Shown in pieces: positions 1 to 6,217 of a stretch of 6,554 bases of DNA (position 1 is its first letter; the number at the start of each line of letters is the position of its first letter). Origin of the DNA: Candidatus Staskawiczbacteria bacterium (GTDB taxonomy: Bacteria > Patescibacteriota > Minisyncoccia > Minisyncoccales > Staskawiczbacteraceae); assembly GCA_026395275.1 (NCBI GenBank), contig JAPLZA010000032.1, positions 1 to 6,554 on the forward strand. The letters are read 5' to 3'. The notes beneath the pieces were generated by a model, which saw only the letters and a list, made by a program, of their open reading frames with translations, had not been told where the DNA came from and made no database searches. The position numbers and the translations under genes are program-made.

Positions 1-1
1 T

Positions 2-523
2 TATCAGTCAACAATTGCAAAATATACAGGAGTTAACATAGAAGAAGCAAGTTTACCGGAAATTGAAAAAACTTTACAGAAATTAAAAATTGATTACGAC
101 AAAAATGGTTTTAATATAACAAGAGCAATTGATAATTTGTGGAAACATTGCAGGAAAAATATTGCCGGCCCTGGGTTTTTAATAAATGTGCCAATTGTAA
201 TGGAGCCTTTAGCTAAAAAAATGGAGAAGAATCCAAAATTAGTTCAAAGATTTCAGGTAATGATAGCAGGTTCTGAAAATGGCAAAGGGTATTCGGAATT
301 AAATGATCCAATTGACCAGGCAGAAAGGTTTACCGAGCAACAAAAATTAAGAGATAAAGGAGATGATGAGGCGCAAAGATATGATAAAGATTTCGTTGAG
401 GCGTTAGAACACGGCATGCCACCAACCTGTGGTTTTGGAGTTTCAGAAAGATTGTTTTCATTTTTAATGGATAAACCAGCCCGCGACTGCCAAATATTTC
501 CATTAATGAAACCTAAACAATAA
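2..523 (+). CDS. lysS: Lysyl-tRNA synthetase, class II, C-terminal part (5' truncated by window)
   Basis: Reading from base 2 gives 173 residues of an open frame with no start of its own, so the N-terminal anticodon-binding domain and motif 1 lie outside the window. The product charges tRNA-Lys with lysine in the cytoplasm. Family marks seen: PIVMEPLAKK (residues about 64-73), the segment GYSELNDPIDQAERF with the glutamate-rich class II LysS signature, then GDDEAQRYDKDFVEALEHGMPPT and a motif 3 region GFGVSERL that keeps the ATP-binding arginine. Motif 3 is usually GIGIDRL in well-studied bacteria; the GFGVSERL form with the ending FPLMKP is, from memory, typical of CPR LysS. The stop TAA is followed 12 nt later by serS, so the two are probably co-transcribed. 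AspS/AsnS is the nearest alternative, but the SELNDP segment argues for LysS. Confidence 0.93.
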   Translation, partial: YQSTIAKYTGVNIEEASLPEIEKTLQKLKIDYDKNGFNITRAIDNLWKHCRKNIAGPGFLINVPIVMEPLAKKMEKNPKLVQRFQVMIAGSENGKGYSELNDPIDQAERFTEQQKLRDKGDDEAQRYDKDFVEALEHGMPPTCGFGVSERLFSFLMDKPARDCQIFPLMKPKQ

Positions 524-535
524 TTAAATAAAAAT

Positions 536-1792
536 ATGTTAGATATAAATTTTATAAGAGAAAATGCAGAGGTTGTAAAAAACGCGTGCAAAAACAAAAA
601 TATTAACATTGACGTTGATAGAGTTTTGGCGTTAGACAAAGGAAAAAGAGAAATGATGACTGAAATAGAGGCCTTGAAGGCAGAACAGAATAAAATTAGC
701 CGTGGCGGAACAGATAATAAGGCGATTTTTGCGCAGGCAAAGGAAATAAAGTTAAAAATTAAGGAAATGGAGCCGGAATTAGAAAAGATTAATTCTGAAT
801 TAAAAGTTTTGCTTTTACAATTGCCAAATATTCCTTTTGAAGACGTGCCGGTTGGGAAAGACGACTCTTTAAATGTTGTTTTAAGGAAAGTTGGGCACAC
901 CCCAAAGTTTATTTTCAGCCAGCCGAAGGATTACATGGAGTTGGGGACAACTTTAGATTTAATTGATGTTGAAAGGGCTGGAAAAGTTGCAGGCTCGCGA
1001 TTTGGGTATATAAAAGGTGAATTAGCATTGCTGGAATTTGCATTAATAAAATTGGTGATGGACACAGTAAAAAAAGAAAAATTTGTGCCGGTAATTCCGC
1101 CAGTTATGGTTAAAAATCAAATGGCGCGCGGAACAGGTTATTTTGAGGCAGCAGACGAGAAAGAAGCTTATTATTTGCCGGCTGACGACATGTATTTAGT
1201 TGGAACCTCAGAGCAATCTTTAGTTTCTATGCACGCAGACGAAATTTTAGCAGAAAAAGATCTGCCAATCAGATACGTTGGTTTTTCAACTTGTTTTAGA
1301 AGGGAAGCCGGGAGTTATGGGAAAGATACAAAAGGTATTTTAAGAGTTCACCAGTTTGATAAATTAGAAATGGTTATTTTTTCAAAACCAGAAGATTCTA
1401 AAGACGAGCACAAATTACTTTTGTCTATTGAAGAAAAATTAATGAAAGCATTGGGTTTGCCATACCAGGTTATAAATATTTGCACTGGTGACTTGGGAAG
1501 ACCCGCAGCTGCAAAATATGACATAGAAACATGGTTGCCTTCGGAAAAGAGATACCGCGAAACACATTCAACATCAAACTGTACAGATTTTCAGGCCAGG
1601 AGATTGAACATACGGTATAGGGACAAGTCAAACAAAATTAATTTTGTGCATACATTAAACGGAACGGCTTTTGCAATTGGCAGAATTTTAATAATGATTA
1701 TGGAAAATTATCAGCAGAAAGATGGCTCAATAAAAGTTCCCAAAGCTTTGCAGAAATACTGCGGATTTTCCCGCATAGCGGGATCCCGCTGA
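536..1792 (+). CDS. serS: Seryl-tRNA synthetase
   Basis: A complete 418-residue class II synthetase, of normal family length, that charges tRNA-Ser (and tRNA-Sec where present) with serine. Residues 1-100 form the N-terminal tRNA-binding arm, with a charged, Lys/Glu-rich coiled-coil stretch at about 30-95. The catalytic core shows TGYFEAADE (200-208), the serine-binding TSEQ (224-227), motif 2 FRREAGSYGKDTKG (254-267) followed by RVHQFDKLEM, the RETHSTSNCTDFQARRL block (341-357), and motif 3 NGTAFAIGR (375-383). The start at 536 gives the standard MLDINFIREN opening; no Shine-Dalgarno is visible in the AT-only spacer. Oddity: the conserved body ends at KYCGF (407-411), and the final SRIAGSR plus the TGA stop are encoded by a GC-rich palindromic repeat at 1766-1802, which appears to have replaced the original 3' end. 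All catalytic motifs are intact, so it should be functional. Confidence 0.97.
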   Translation: MLDINFIRENAEVVKNACKNKNINIDVDRVLALDKGKREMMTEIEALKAEQNKISRGGTDNKAIFAQAKEIKLKIKEMEPELEKINSELKVLLLQLPNIPFEDVPVGKDDSLNVVLRKVGHTPKFIFSQPKDYMELGTTLDLIDVERAGKVAGSRFGYIKGELALLEFALIKLVMDTVKKEKFVPVIPPVMVKNQMARGTGYFEAADEKEAYYLPADDMYLVGTSEQSLVSMHADEILAEKDLPIRYVGFSTCFRREAGSYGKDTKGILRVHQFDKLEMVIFSKPEDSKDEHKLLLSIEEKLMKALGLPYQVINICTGDLGRPAAAKYDIETWLPSEKRYRETHSTSNCTDFQARRLNIRYRDKSNKINFVHTLNGTAFAIGRILIMIMENYQQKDGSIKVPKALQKYCGFSRIAGSR

Positions 1793-1802
1793 GGCGGGAA
1801 AA
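1766..1802. repeat. GC-rich nested palindrome overlapping the serS stop
   Basis: The outer arms TTTTCCCGC (1766-1774) and GCGGGAAAA (1794-1802) are perfect 9-bp complements. Inside lies a perfect 14-bp palindrome, AGCGGGATCCCGCT (1777-1790). The CCCGC/GCGGG units can also pair as two small side-by-side hairpins, so the element can form a single hairpin or a cruciform-like structure. It is strikingly GC-rich against an AT-rich background. It supplies the last seven serS codons and the TGA stop (1790-1792), and ends 6 nt before the hydrolase start. No T-run follows on either strand, so it does not look like an intrinsic terminator. It resembles the small palindromic repeats scattered in many bacterial genomes (REP-like); that it is multicopy here is inference. 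Confidence 0.8.
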
Positions 1803-1808
1803 GTAACA

Positions 1809-2564
1809 ATGGAAAACATGGAAATTACAATTGATGGGATTAAAACAAATTACCAAGTTTTTGGAGAGGGTAAACCCTTTTTAATTTTGCATGGTTGGGG
1901 GTCAAATTCTGATAGATGGCTTCCGGTTGCAGAAAAAATATCAGAGAAAGGATTTAAAGTTATTGTCCCCGATTTGCCGGGATTTGGAAGATCTGATGCA
2001 CTTTTAATACCCTGGAACACCAATAAATATATTGATTGGTTGGAAAATTTTGTAAAAGAATTGAATATAAAAGATTATTATTTATTGGGGCATTCTTTTG
2101 GTGGAGCCTTGGCTTCAAAAATGTCAGTTAAGCACGTGCAGGATGTTAAAAAATTATTTTTAGTTGCTGCGGCCTGCGTGAGAAAAAGAACAACAAAAAA
2201 GAGCTTTTCAGAAAAGATTGCAAAAGCTGTAAGGCTTCTTTATTTTTTGCCCTATTATGGGCTTTTTAGGAAAGCAGTTTATAAATATATTATTCGTAAG
2301 AGTGATTATATTTATGTTGAGGGCATAATGAAGCAAACCTATTTAAATGTTGTGGCAGAAGATTTATCTTTTCACTTGCCGTTTATTAAAGTTTCAACTG
2401 CAATTATTTGGGGGGATAAAGACGACTCTACGCCGTTAGAAGACGGACATTTGATAAATGAAAAAATAAAAAATTCAAAACTTGTTATTATCTCTGGCGC
2501 CGGTCACGATTTAAACAGAAAACAGCCGGAAATTTTAGCCGAAAAAGTTTTAGAGAACACATAG
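1809..2564 (+). CDS. Alpha/beta-hydrolase fold enzyme
   Basis: A 251-residue soluble protein with the full alpha/beta-hydrolase plan. It has the oxyanion-hole segment LHGWGSNSDRW (27-37), the strand-turn VPDLPGFGRSD (53-63), the nucleophile elbow GHSFGG with Ser96, an acid candidate Asp205 in IIWGDKDDSTP, and the catalytic His233 in SGAGHDL. The catalytic triad therefore appears complete. A basic, aromatic-rich cap (about residues 125-190) separates Ser96 from the acid and probably defines the substrate. Family members include esterases, amidases, peptidases and C-C hydrolases, so the substrate cannot be read from sequence. It starts 16 nt after serS, and its TAG stop lies 1 nt before the Mur ligase start, which points to co-transcription and possibly translational coupling with the envelope genes. 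An in-frame ATG at 1818 is an alternative start; 1809 is chosen as the first one. No Shine-Dalgarno is evident. Confidence 0.93.
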   Translation: MENMEITIDGIKTNYQVFGEGKPFLILHGWGSNSDRWLPVAEKISEKGFKVIVPDLPGFGRSDALLIPWNTNKYIDWLENFVKELNIKDYYLLGHSFGGALASKMSVKHVQDVKKLFLVAAACVRKRTTKKSFSEKIAKAVRLLYFLPYYGLFRKAVYKYIIRKSDYIYVEGIMKQTYLNVVAEDLSFHLPFIKVSTAIIWGDKDDSTPLEDGHLINEKIKNSKLVIISGAGHDLNRKQPEILAEKVLENT

Positions 2565-2565
2565 T

Positions 2566-4194
2566 ATGTATATATTACTAAGCACACTTTGGTTTATATG
2601 GATGTTGCAGTACGTCCTTTTTTGGCTTTATTTGTGGCAGTTAAAAGACTATCACATAGGAAGGTTTGTAGACCATTTTAGAACGCATAAAGGCCAAAAG
2701 CTGATTTTTAATTTTGTCCAGATTTTTAAGTTATTTTTAATTGTTCTATTTTTTATAGCCGGCTCTTATTTTAATAAATTATTTTCTGTTTTGTTTTTAA
2801 TATATTTGGCCGAAGCAGTTTTATTTTTAAGAACTATATTAAAAAAATCAGTAAAAAAACCAATAATAACATCTAAAACAATATTTTTAATTTCGATTTC
2901 TTTTGCAGTTATTATTTTGTTTTTATTTAATGTAATTAGATCTGAAGATTCACTCCAGCCAGTATTATTCTCGGGATTTGATATTTTAACTCCATTAATT
3001 ATTTCTGTGATAGTGCTCTTGTTCCAGCCAATTTTTGTTATGGCAAGAAATAATACCCTAAGGAAAGCCAAAGAGAAGATGGAAAAAATAAAATCAGTCA
3101 GCGGCGTTAAAGTTGTTGCTGTTACCGGAAGTTATGGCAAAACATCAACCAAAGAATTTTTGTCAACAATACTTTCTAAAAAATTTAAAGTTTTAAAAAC
3201 AAAAGATAATCAGAATTCAGAAATTGGCGTTGCCAAATGCATATTGCAAGACTTAAAGCCTAGTCATCAGATTTTTATTGCAGAAGTGGGCGCATATGAC
3301 AAAGGAAAAGTGAAAGAAGTTTGTTTTATGTTAAAGCCTAGCATTGGTATTGTAACCGGCGTTAACGAACAACACTTGTCACTTTTTGGTTCTATGGAAA
3401 ATCTTCTTTCGGCTGAGGGCGGTAGAGAATTGGCAGACGTTTTGCCAGAAGATGGAATTCTTATGATTAATGGAAATAATAAATATTGTTTAGATTTATA
3501 TAAAGAATTTAACAAAAAAATACTCCTCGGAGCACAAGCGAAAATTTACAGCTTAAGTAATAAAACAATAGATTCAGACATTTGGGCAGACGAAATAACG
3601 GTTCATAAAAATGGTATTTCATTTTTGGCAATAAATAAATCTGGAGAAATGGCTCATTTTGACGTTGATGTTTTAGGTAAGCATAATATTCAGAATCTTT
3701 TGGGAGCTATTTTAATGGCTAGAGAGTTGGGCATGAGTTTTGAAGAAATTTCTGAGGCCTGTAAAAATATTTTAGAAGAACAGGCAGGTATGATTTTAAA
3801 AGCAGGAAAACATGGAATTAATGTTATAGATTCTTCATATTCTGCTAATCCGGACGGGGTTTATGCTGATTTGGATTATTTTTCTGTTTTTACCGGCAAA
3901 AAAATTATTGTAATGCCTTGCTTGATTGAATTGGGAGACAAATCTTCGGAAATCCATGAAAAAATAGGAAAAAAAATCGTTAAAATTTGTGATTTAGCAA
4001 TAATAACCACTAAAGATAAGTTTAAAGAATTAAAAAAGGGGGCGCAGGAGGCCGGAATGGCGGAGAAAAATATTGTATTGTGCGACAATCCGCACGACAT
4101 TTATTCGTTAGTTACACTTTTCTGCAAATCAGGTGATGCTGTATTATTAGAAGGTCGGGTTCCAAACGGATTAATCAATCTATTAATAAAATGA
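2566..4194 (+). CDS. Membrane-anchored MurF-like Mur ligase
   Basis: A 542-residue protein in two parts. Residues 1-160 are hydrophobic, with about five membrane segments (roughly 1-25, 46-66, 71-91, 105-125, 138-159). Residues 180-542 are a Mur ligase: P-loop TGSYGKTST (187-195), DNQNSEIGVAK (214-224), AEVGAYDKGKVKEV (239-252), NEQHLSLFGS (267-276), GKHNIQNLLGA (371-381), the C-terminal-domain block DSSYSANPD (422-430), and ELGDKSSEIHEKIG (455-468). Mur ligases form amide bonds using ATP through an acyl-phosphate; MurF adds D-Ala-D-Ala to UDP-MurNAc-tripeptide. Here the usual N-terminal UDP-substrate domain is missing and membrane helices stand in its place. The lysine normally carbamylated (AKxE in MurF) aligns with Gly286 in SAEGGREL, and the GR of the C-terminal domain is GM (408-409). 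The substrate is thus uncertain; a lipid-linked precursor is an inference. The start lies 1 nt after the hydrolase stop, and the TGA stop overlaps the next ATG. Confidence 0.9.
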   Translation: MYILLSTLWFIWMLQYVLFWLYLWQLKDYHIGRFVDHFRTHKGQKLIFNFVQIFKLFLIVLFFIAGSYFNKLFSVLFLIYLAEAVLFLRTILKKSVKKPIITSKTIFLISISFAVIILFLFNVIRSEDSLQPVLFSGFDILTPLIISVIVLLFQPIFVMARNNTLRKAKEKMEKIKSVSGVKVVAVTGSYGKTSTKEFLSTILSKKFKVLKTKDNQNSEIGVAKCILQDLKPSHQIFIAEVGAYDKGKVKEVCFMLKPSIGIVTGVNEQHLSLFGSMENLLSAEGGRELADVLPEDGILMINGNNKYCLDLYKEFNKKILLGAQAKIYSLSNKTIDSDIWADEITVHKNGISFLAINKSGEMAHFDVDVLGKHNIQNLLGAILMARELGMSFEEISEACKNILEEQAGMILKAGKHGINVIDSSYSANPDGVYADLDYFSVFTGKKIIVMPCLIELGDKSSEIHEKIGKKIVKICDLAIITTKDKFKELKKGAQEAGMAEKNIVLCDNPHDIYSLVTLFCKSGDAVLLEGRVPNGLINLLIK

Positions 4195-5396
4195 GTTATT
4201 TTAGACCTATATCTATTTCATTGTCGCCGAACGTAGAAAAAGACGATTTAAAGCTTGCTTTAAATTTGATTATACGGCCGTGGCTTTGGGTAAAAGGAAA
4301 GGCCGTAGAAGAGCTGGAAAATAAATTTAAAAAATACTTGGGTGTAAAATATGCTTTTTCTTTTAATTCCGGAAGAAGTTCTTTTTTTGCAATTTTAAAG
4401 TCTTTAAATTTACCCGATGGGAGCGAGGTGGCTTCGCAGGCTTTTACATGTAATGCTGTGCCAAACCCTGTTTTATGGGCTGATTTGAAGCCTTGTTATA
4501 TAGATTGCAACAAAGATGACTTTAATATGGACGCAGACGATTTAAAGGCCAAAATTACTGTTAAAACAAGGGTTGTGGTGGTTCAGCACACTTTTGGTTT
4601 GCCGTGCGATATGGACAAGATTAGAGCTGTTTGTAGCGAATACCCAGGTATTGTTTTAATTGAAGATTGCGCGCATTCTTTGGGGGCTGAATTTAAGGGT
4701 GAAAAAGTTGGGGCACACAATAAGGCTGCATTTTTTAGCTTTTCTAGAGATAAAATAATTTCTTCTGTTTATGGAGGTATGGCAACAACCAATGATCCAA
4801 TATTAGGAAAAAAACTTGAAGAATTACAAAAAGAATTTGGCCAGCCATCTAATTTTTGGATATTCCAGCAATTATTGCACCCGATACTTTTAAGTTATAT
4901 TATTTTGCCAATTTATAATTTATTAGATTTGGGAAAAATATTTTTAGTTTTGTCTCAGTGGTTCCACATTTTGTCCAAAGCAGTAAGTTGGCAGGAAAAA
5001 CAGGGTAAGCGACCCGATTATTTTCCAAAAGCTTTGCCAAACGCTTTGGCTGTGTTGGCCTTGAACCAATTTAATAAATTAGAAAAATTTAATTCTTTTG
5101 TTTTGCCGCCAAAAATCTCTGACAGAAAAAATGTATTTTTGCGATTTACTGTAAAATGTAAAGATGCCAACGAAATAATTTATAAGGCTTGGCATAAGCA
5201 AAACATTTTGCTTGGAGATTGGTACACAACCACCGTAGCTCCGTTTGATACAAACATGGAAGAAATTAGATATATACCGGGTAGCTGTAAAAATGCCGAG
5301 GATTTGGCAAGAATAACACTTAATTTGCCCACGCACATAAATATCTCGAAAAAAGATGCAGAAAGAATTGTTGAATTTATGCTTGACAATGTTTAA
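4191..5396 (+). CDS. DegT/DnrJ/EryC1/StrS-family PLP-dependent aminotransferase
   Basis: A 401-residue fold-type I PLP enzyme. Seen: GVKYAFSFNSGRSSFFAIL (51-69), the PLP-phosphate-binding region; FTCNAVPNPVLWADLKP (85-101); VVVQHTFGLPCD (129-140); LIEDCAHSLGA (156-166), with Asp159 as the pyridine-nitrogen partner; and FFSFSRDK (181-188), with Lys188 as the probable Schiff-base lysine, followed by YGGMATTND. Members usually aminate keto-sugars on nucleotides, though some act as dehydratases. Two oddities: residues about 223-262 form a very hydrophobic, aromatic insertion that suggests membrane contact; and after LEKFN (297-301) the sequence jumps straight to SFVLPPK, whereas family members usually carry an R..A..Y...L helix there, suggesting an internal in-frame loss of about 15-20 residues. 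The start ATG overlaps the ligase stop (ATGA), implying translational coupling. The substrate is not readable; an envelope precursor role is inferred from the neighbours. Confidence 0.92.
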   Translation: MSYFRPISISLSPNVEKDDLKLALNLIIRPWLWVKGKAVEELENKFKKYLGVKYAFSFNSGRSSFFAILKSLNLPDGSEVASQAFTCNAVPNPVLWADLKPCYIDCNKDDFNMDADDLKAKITVKTRVVVVQHTFGLPCDMDKIRAVCSEYPGIVLIEDCAHSLGAEFKGEKVGAHNKAAFFSFSRDKIISSVYGGMATTNDPILGKKLEELQKEFGQPSNFWIFQQLLHPILLSYIILPIYNLLDLGKIFLVLSQWFHILSKAVSWQEKQGKRPDYFPKALPNALAVLALNQFNKLEKFNSFVLPPKISDRKNVFLRFTVKCKDANEIIYKAWHKQNILLGDWYTTTVAPFDTNMEEIRYIPGSCKNAEDLARITLNLPTHINISKKDAERIVEFMLDNV

Positions 5397-5410
5397 CGAA
5401 GTTGTATAAT
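5383..5410 (+). promoter_or_regulatory. Sigma-70-type promoter for the small gene at 5439
   Basis: A perfect -35 hexamer TTGACA (5383-5388) and a perfect -10 hexamer TATAAT (5405-5410) are separated by 16 nt. Transcription would start at about 5416-5419, giving a leader of roughly 20 nt before the ATG at 5439. The -35 box lies inside the last codons of the upstream aminotransferase gene. It is the best promoter match I could see in the window and marks the following gene as its own transcription unit, although no terminator separates it from the upstream operon, so read-through could add to its expression. Confidence 0.8.
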
Positions 5411-5438
5411 ATAAATATAATAATTAAATATAAAAAAC

Positions 5439-5726
5439 ATGTTTAATCCAGAACGTAGCGGTGAGCCAGTTCTTGAGCCAGATAAAATATCAAAAGAAGG
5501 TGAAGAGTGGAGAGACGCGGTGGTTGAAAAACCCGCGGAACAGAATAGGCAAGAAATAATTAATGAAATGGACCAATTAATGGAAACCAGAGATGGCATT
5601 AAGACTTGGGTAGATGAAGGGGCGGGAACACCAGCCGATCAAGAGAAGCTTAAAGAAATAATGGGGAAATTGAAAGTTCTAAGAGAAAAACTTAAGACAC
5701 TTGATGCGAAGGAAAAGCCTCAATAG
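5439..5726 (+). CDS. Small charged helical protein of unknown function
   Basis: I do not recognise this 95-residue protein. It is hydrophilic throughout, with no signal peptide, membrane segment or cysteine. The first 35 residues are acidic and proline-containing (PERSGEPVLEPDKISKEGEE), probably disordered. Residues about 36-60 and 66-90 look like two amphipathic helices (QEIINEMDQLMETRDGIKTW, and EKLKEIMGKLKVLREKLKTL) joined by a turn at GAGTPADQ; the second has heptad-like leucine spacing and could form a coiled coil or helical hairpin. That it is a real gene is supported by the consensus promoter just upstream, the intrinsic terminator 17 nt after its TAG stop, and uninterrupted, codon-like sequence. 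No Shine-Dalgarno precedes the ATG. It sits between the aminotransferase and the broken femAB gene but is transcriptionally separable from both, so the neighbours say little about its function. Confidence 0.78.
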   Translation: MFNPERSGEPVLEPDKISKEGEEWRDAVVEKPAEQNRQEIINEMDQLMETRDGIKTWVDEGAGTPADQEKLKEIMGKLKVLREKLKTLDAKEKPQ

Positions 5727-5742
5727 TAAAAATGACTATTAT

Positions 5743-5775
5743 AAACACGTCTTCTTTCCGAAGGCGTGTTTTTTT
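5743..5775 (+). terminator. Rho-independent terminator after the small gene
   Basis: AAACACGTCTTC (5743-5754) pairs with GAAGGCGTGTTT (5760-5771) in a 12-bp stem with a single G-T wobble and a 5-nt loop (TTTCC). The 3' arm runs into a tract of seven T (5769-5775). The stem begins 16 nt after the TAG of the small gene and ends transcription from both its own promoter and any read-through from the upstream operon. The next gene therefore needs its own promoter or depends on leak-through. Confidence 0.9.
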
Positions 5776-5951
5776 GGTAATATGTAAATATAGAAATTAA
5801 TCATGATAATTAAAGAGATAAACAACAAAGAAGCCTGGGAAAATTTCCTTTTGCAATGCACGGAAAAGACATTTTTACAGTCTTGGAACTGGGGTGATTT
5901 TAATGAAGTAATGGGCGAAAAGATTTGGAGGCTGGGCGCTTAGAATGGAGA

Positions 5952-5969
5952 CCTGCCTGCGCAGGCAGG
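5952..5969. repeat. Perfect 18-bp palindrome inserted in the femAB-like gene
   Basis: CCTGCCTGC (5952-5960) is followed directly by its exact complement GCAGGCAGG (5961-5969). It is GC-rich in AT-rich surroundings. Removing a 21-nt block around it (about 5950-5970) leaves an uninterrupted ...NG-KLMGVAL... reading, which suits the family, so it appears to be an in-frame insertion encoding DLPAQAG. It lies 8 nt after the in-frame TAG. It differs in sequence from the palindrome at the end of serS. From memory, palindromes of this CCTGCC...GGCAGG type recur in CPR genomes; copy number here cannot be checked from one window. Confidence 0.8.
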
Positions 5970-6147
5970 AAAGTTAATGGGAGTTGCTTTGGTTTTGAAG
6001 ATTTCTGCCAGACGCGGAACGTTTTTATTTATTCCTCACGGGCCAGTTGTAGGAAATTATCTTAATGGGCAAGAAAAGAAAGAAATATTGGAATTAACTT
6101 TGCAACAGTTAAAGGAAATTGCGAAAGAAGAACGGGCAAGTTTTATA

Positions 6148-6217
6148 AGAATTTCTCCAATTCTTTTAGATAATGGAGAAAGCGAATTTCGCCATTGTTT
6201 TCCGATAGCCAGGAAAA
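6148..6217 (+). repeat. Diverged 35-nt tandem homologous segments at the femAB frameshift
   Basis: Copy 1 (6148-6182) and copy 2 (6183-6217) match at 22 of 35 positions by direct count. They encode the same family segment in two different frames: copy 1 reads RISPILLDNGE in the frame of the upstream piece, and copy 2 reads RISPLFSDSQE in the frame of the downstream piece. FemAB proteins are expected to have this segment once. The 35-nt offset is not a multiple of three, which accounts for the frameshift. The divergence is far too high for a fresh slippage duplication. Confidence 0.7.

Noticed and set aside
253..900. Long minus-strand open frame (215 codons) across lysS and serS
   Set aside because: It is antisense to two well-recognised synthetases, and its low-complexity Ser/Phe/Leu-rich translation is what the complement of AT-rich, Lys-rich genes gives.
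1766..1802. serS palindrome as an intrinsic terminator
   Set aside because: No T-run follows the stem on either strand, and the next gene starts 6 nt later in what looks like a continuous operon.
4046..4059. AGGAGG five bases before an in-frame ATG inside the Mur ligase gene (internal start)
   Set aside because: It encodes ordinary ligase residues (QEAGM), would yield only a 45-residue tail, and other genes here do not use Shine-Dalgarno sites; judged chance.
1790..4194. Alternative genetic code (TGA as glycine, as in some CPR lineages)
   Set aside because: TGA ends serS and the Mur ligase at sensible points, and no gene contains an internal in-frame TGA.
2766..5599. Several short minus-strand open frames opposite the ligase, aminotransferase and small gene
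   Set aside because: All are antisense shadows of supported plus-strand genes with no promoter, family motif or terminator of their own.
5727..5802. A small RNA or tRNA gene in the gap before femAB
   Set aside because: The only structure is the terminator hairpin; no cloverleaf or conserved RNA motif is visible.
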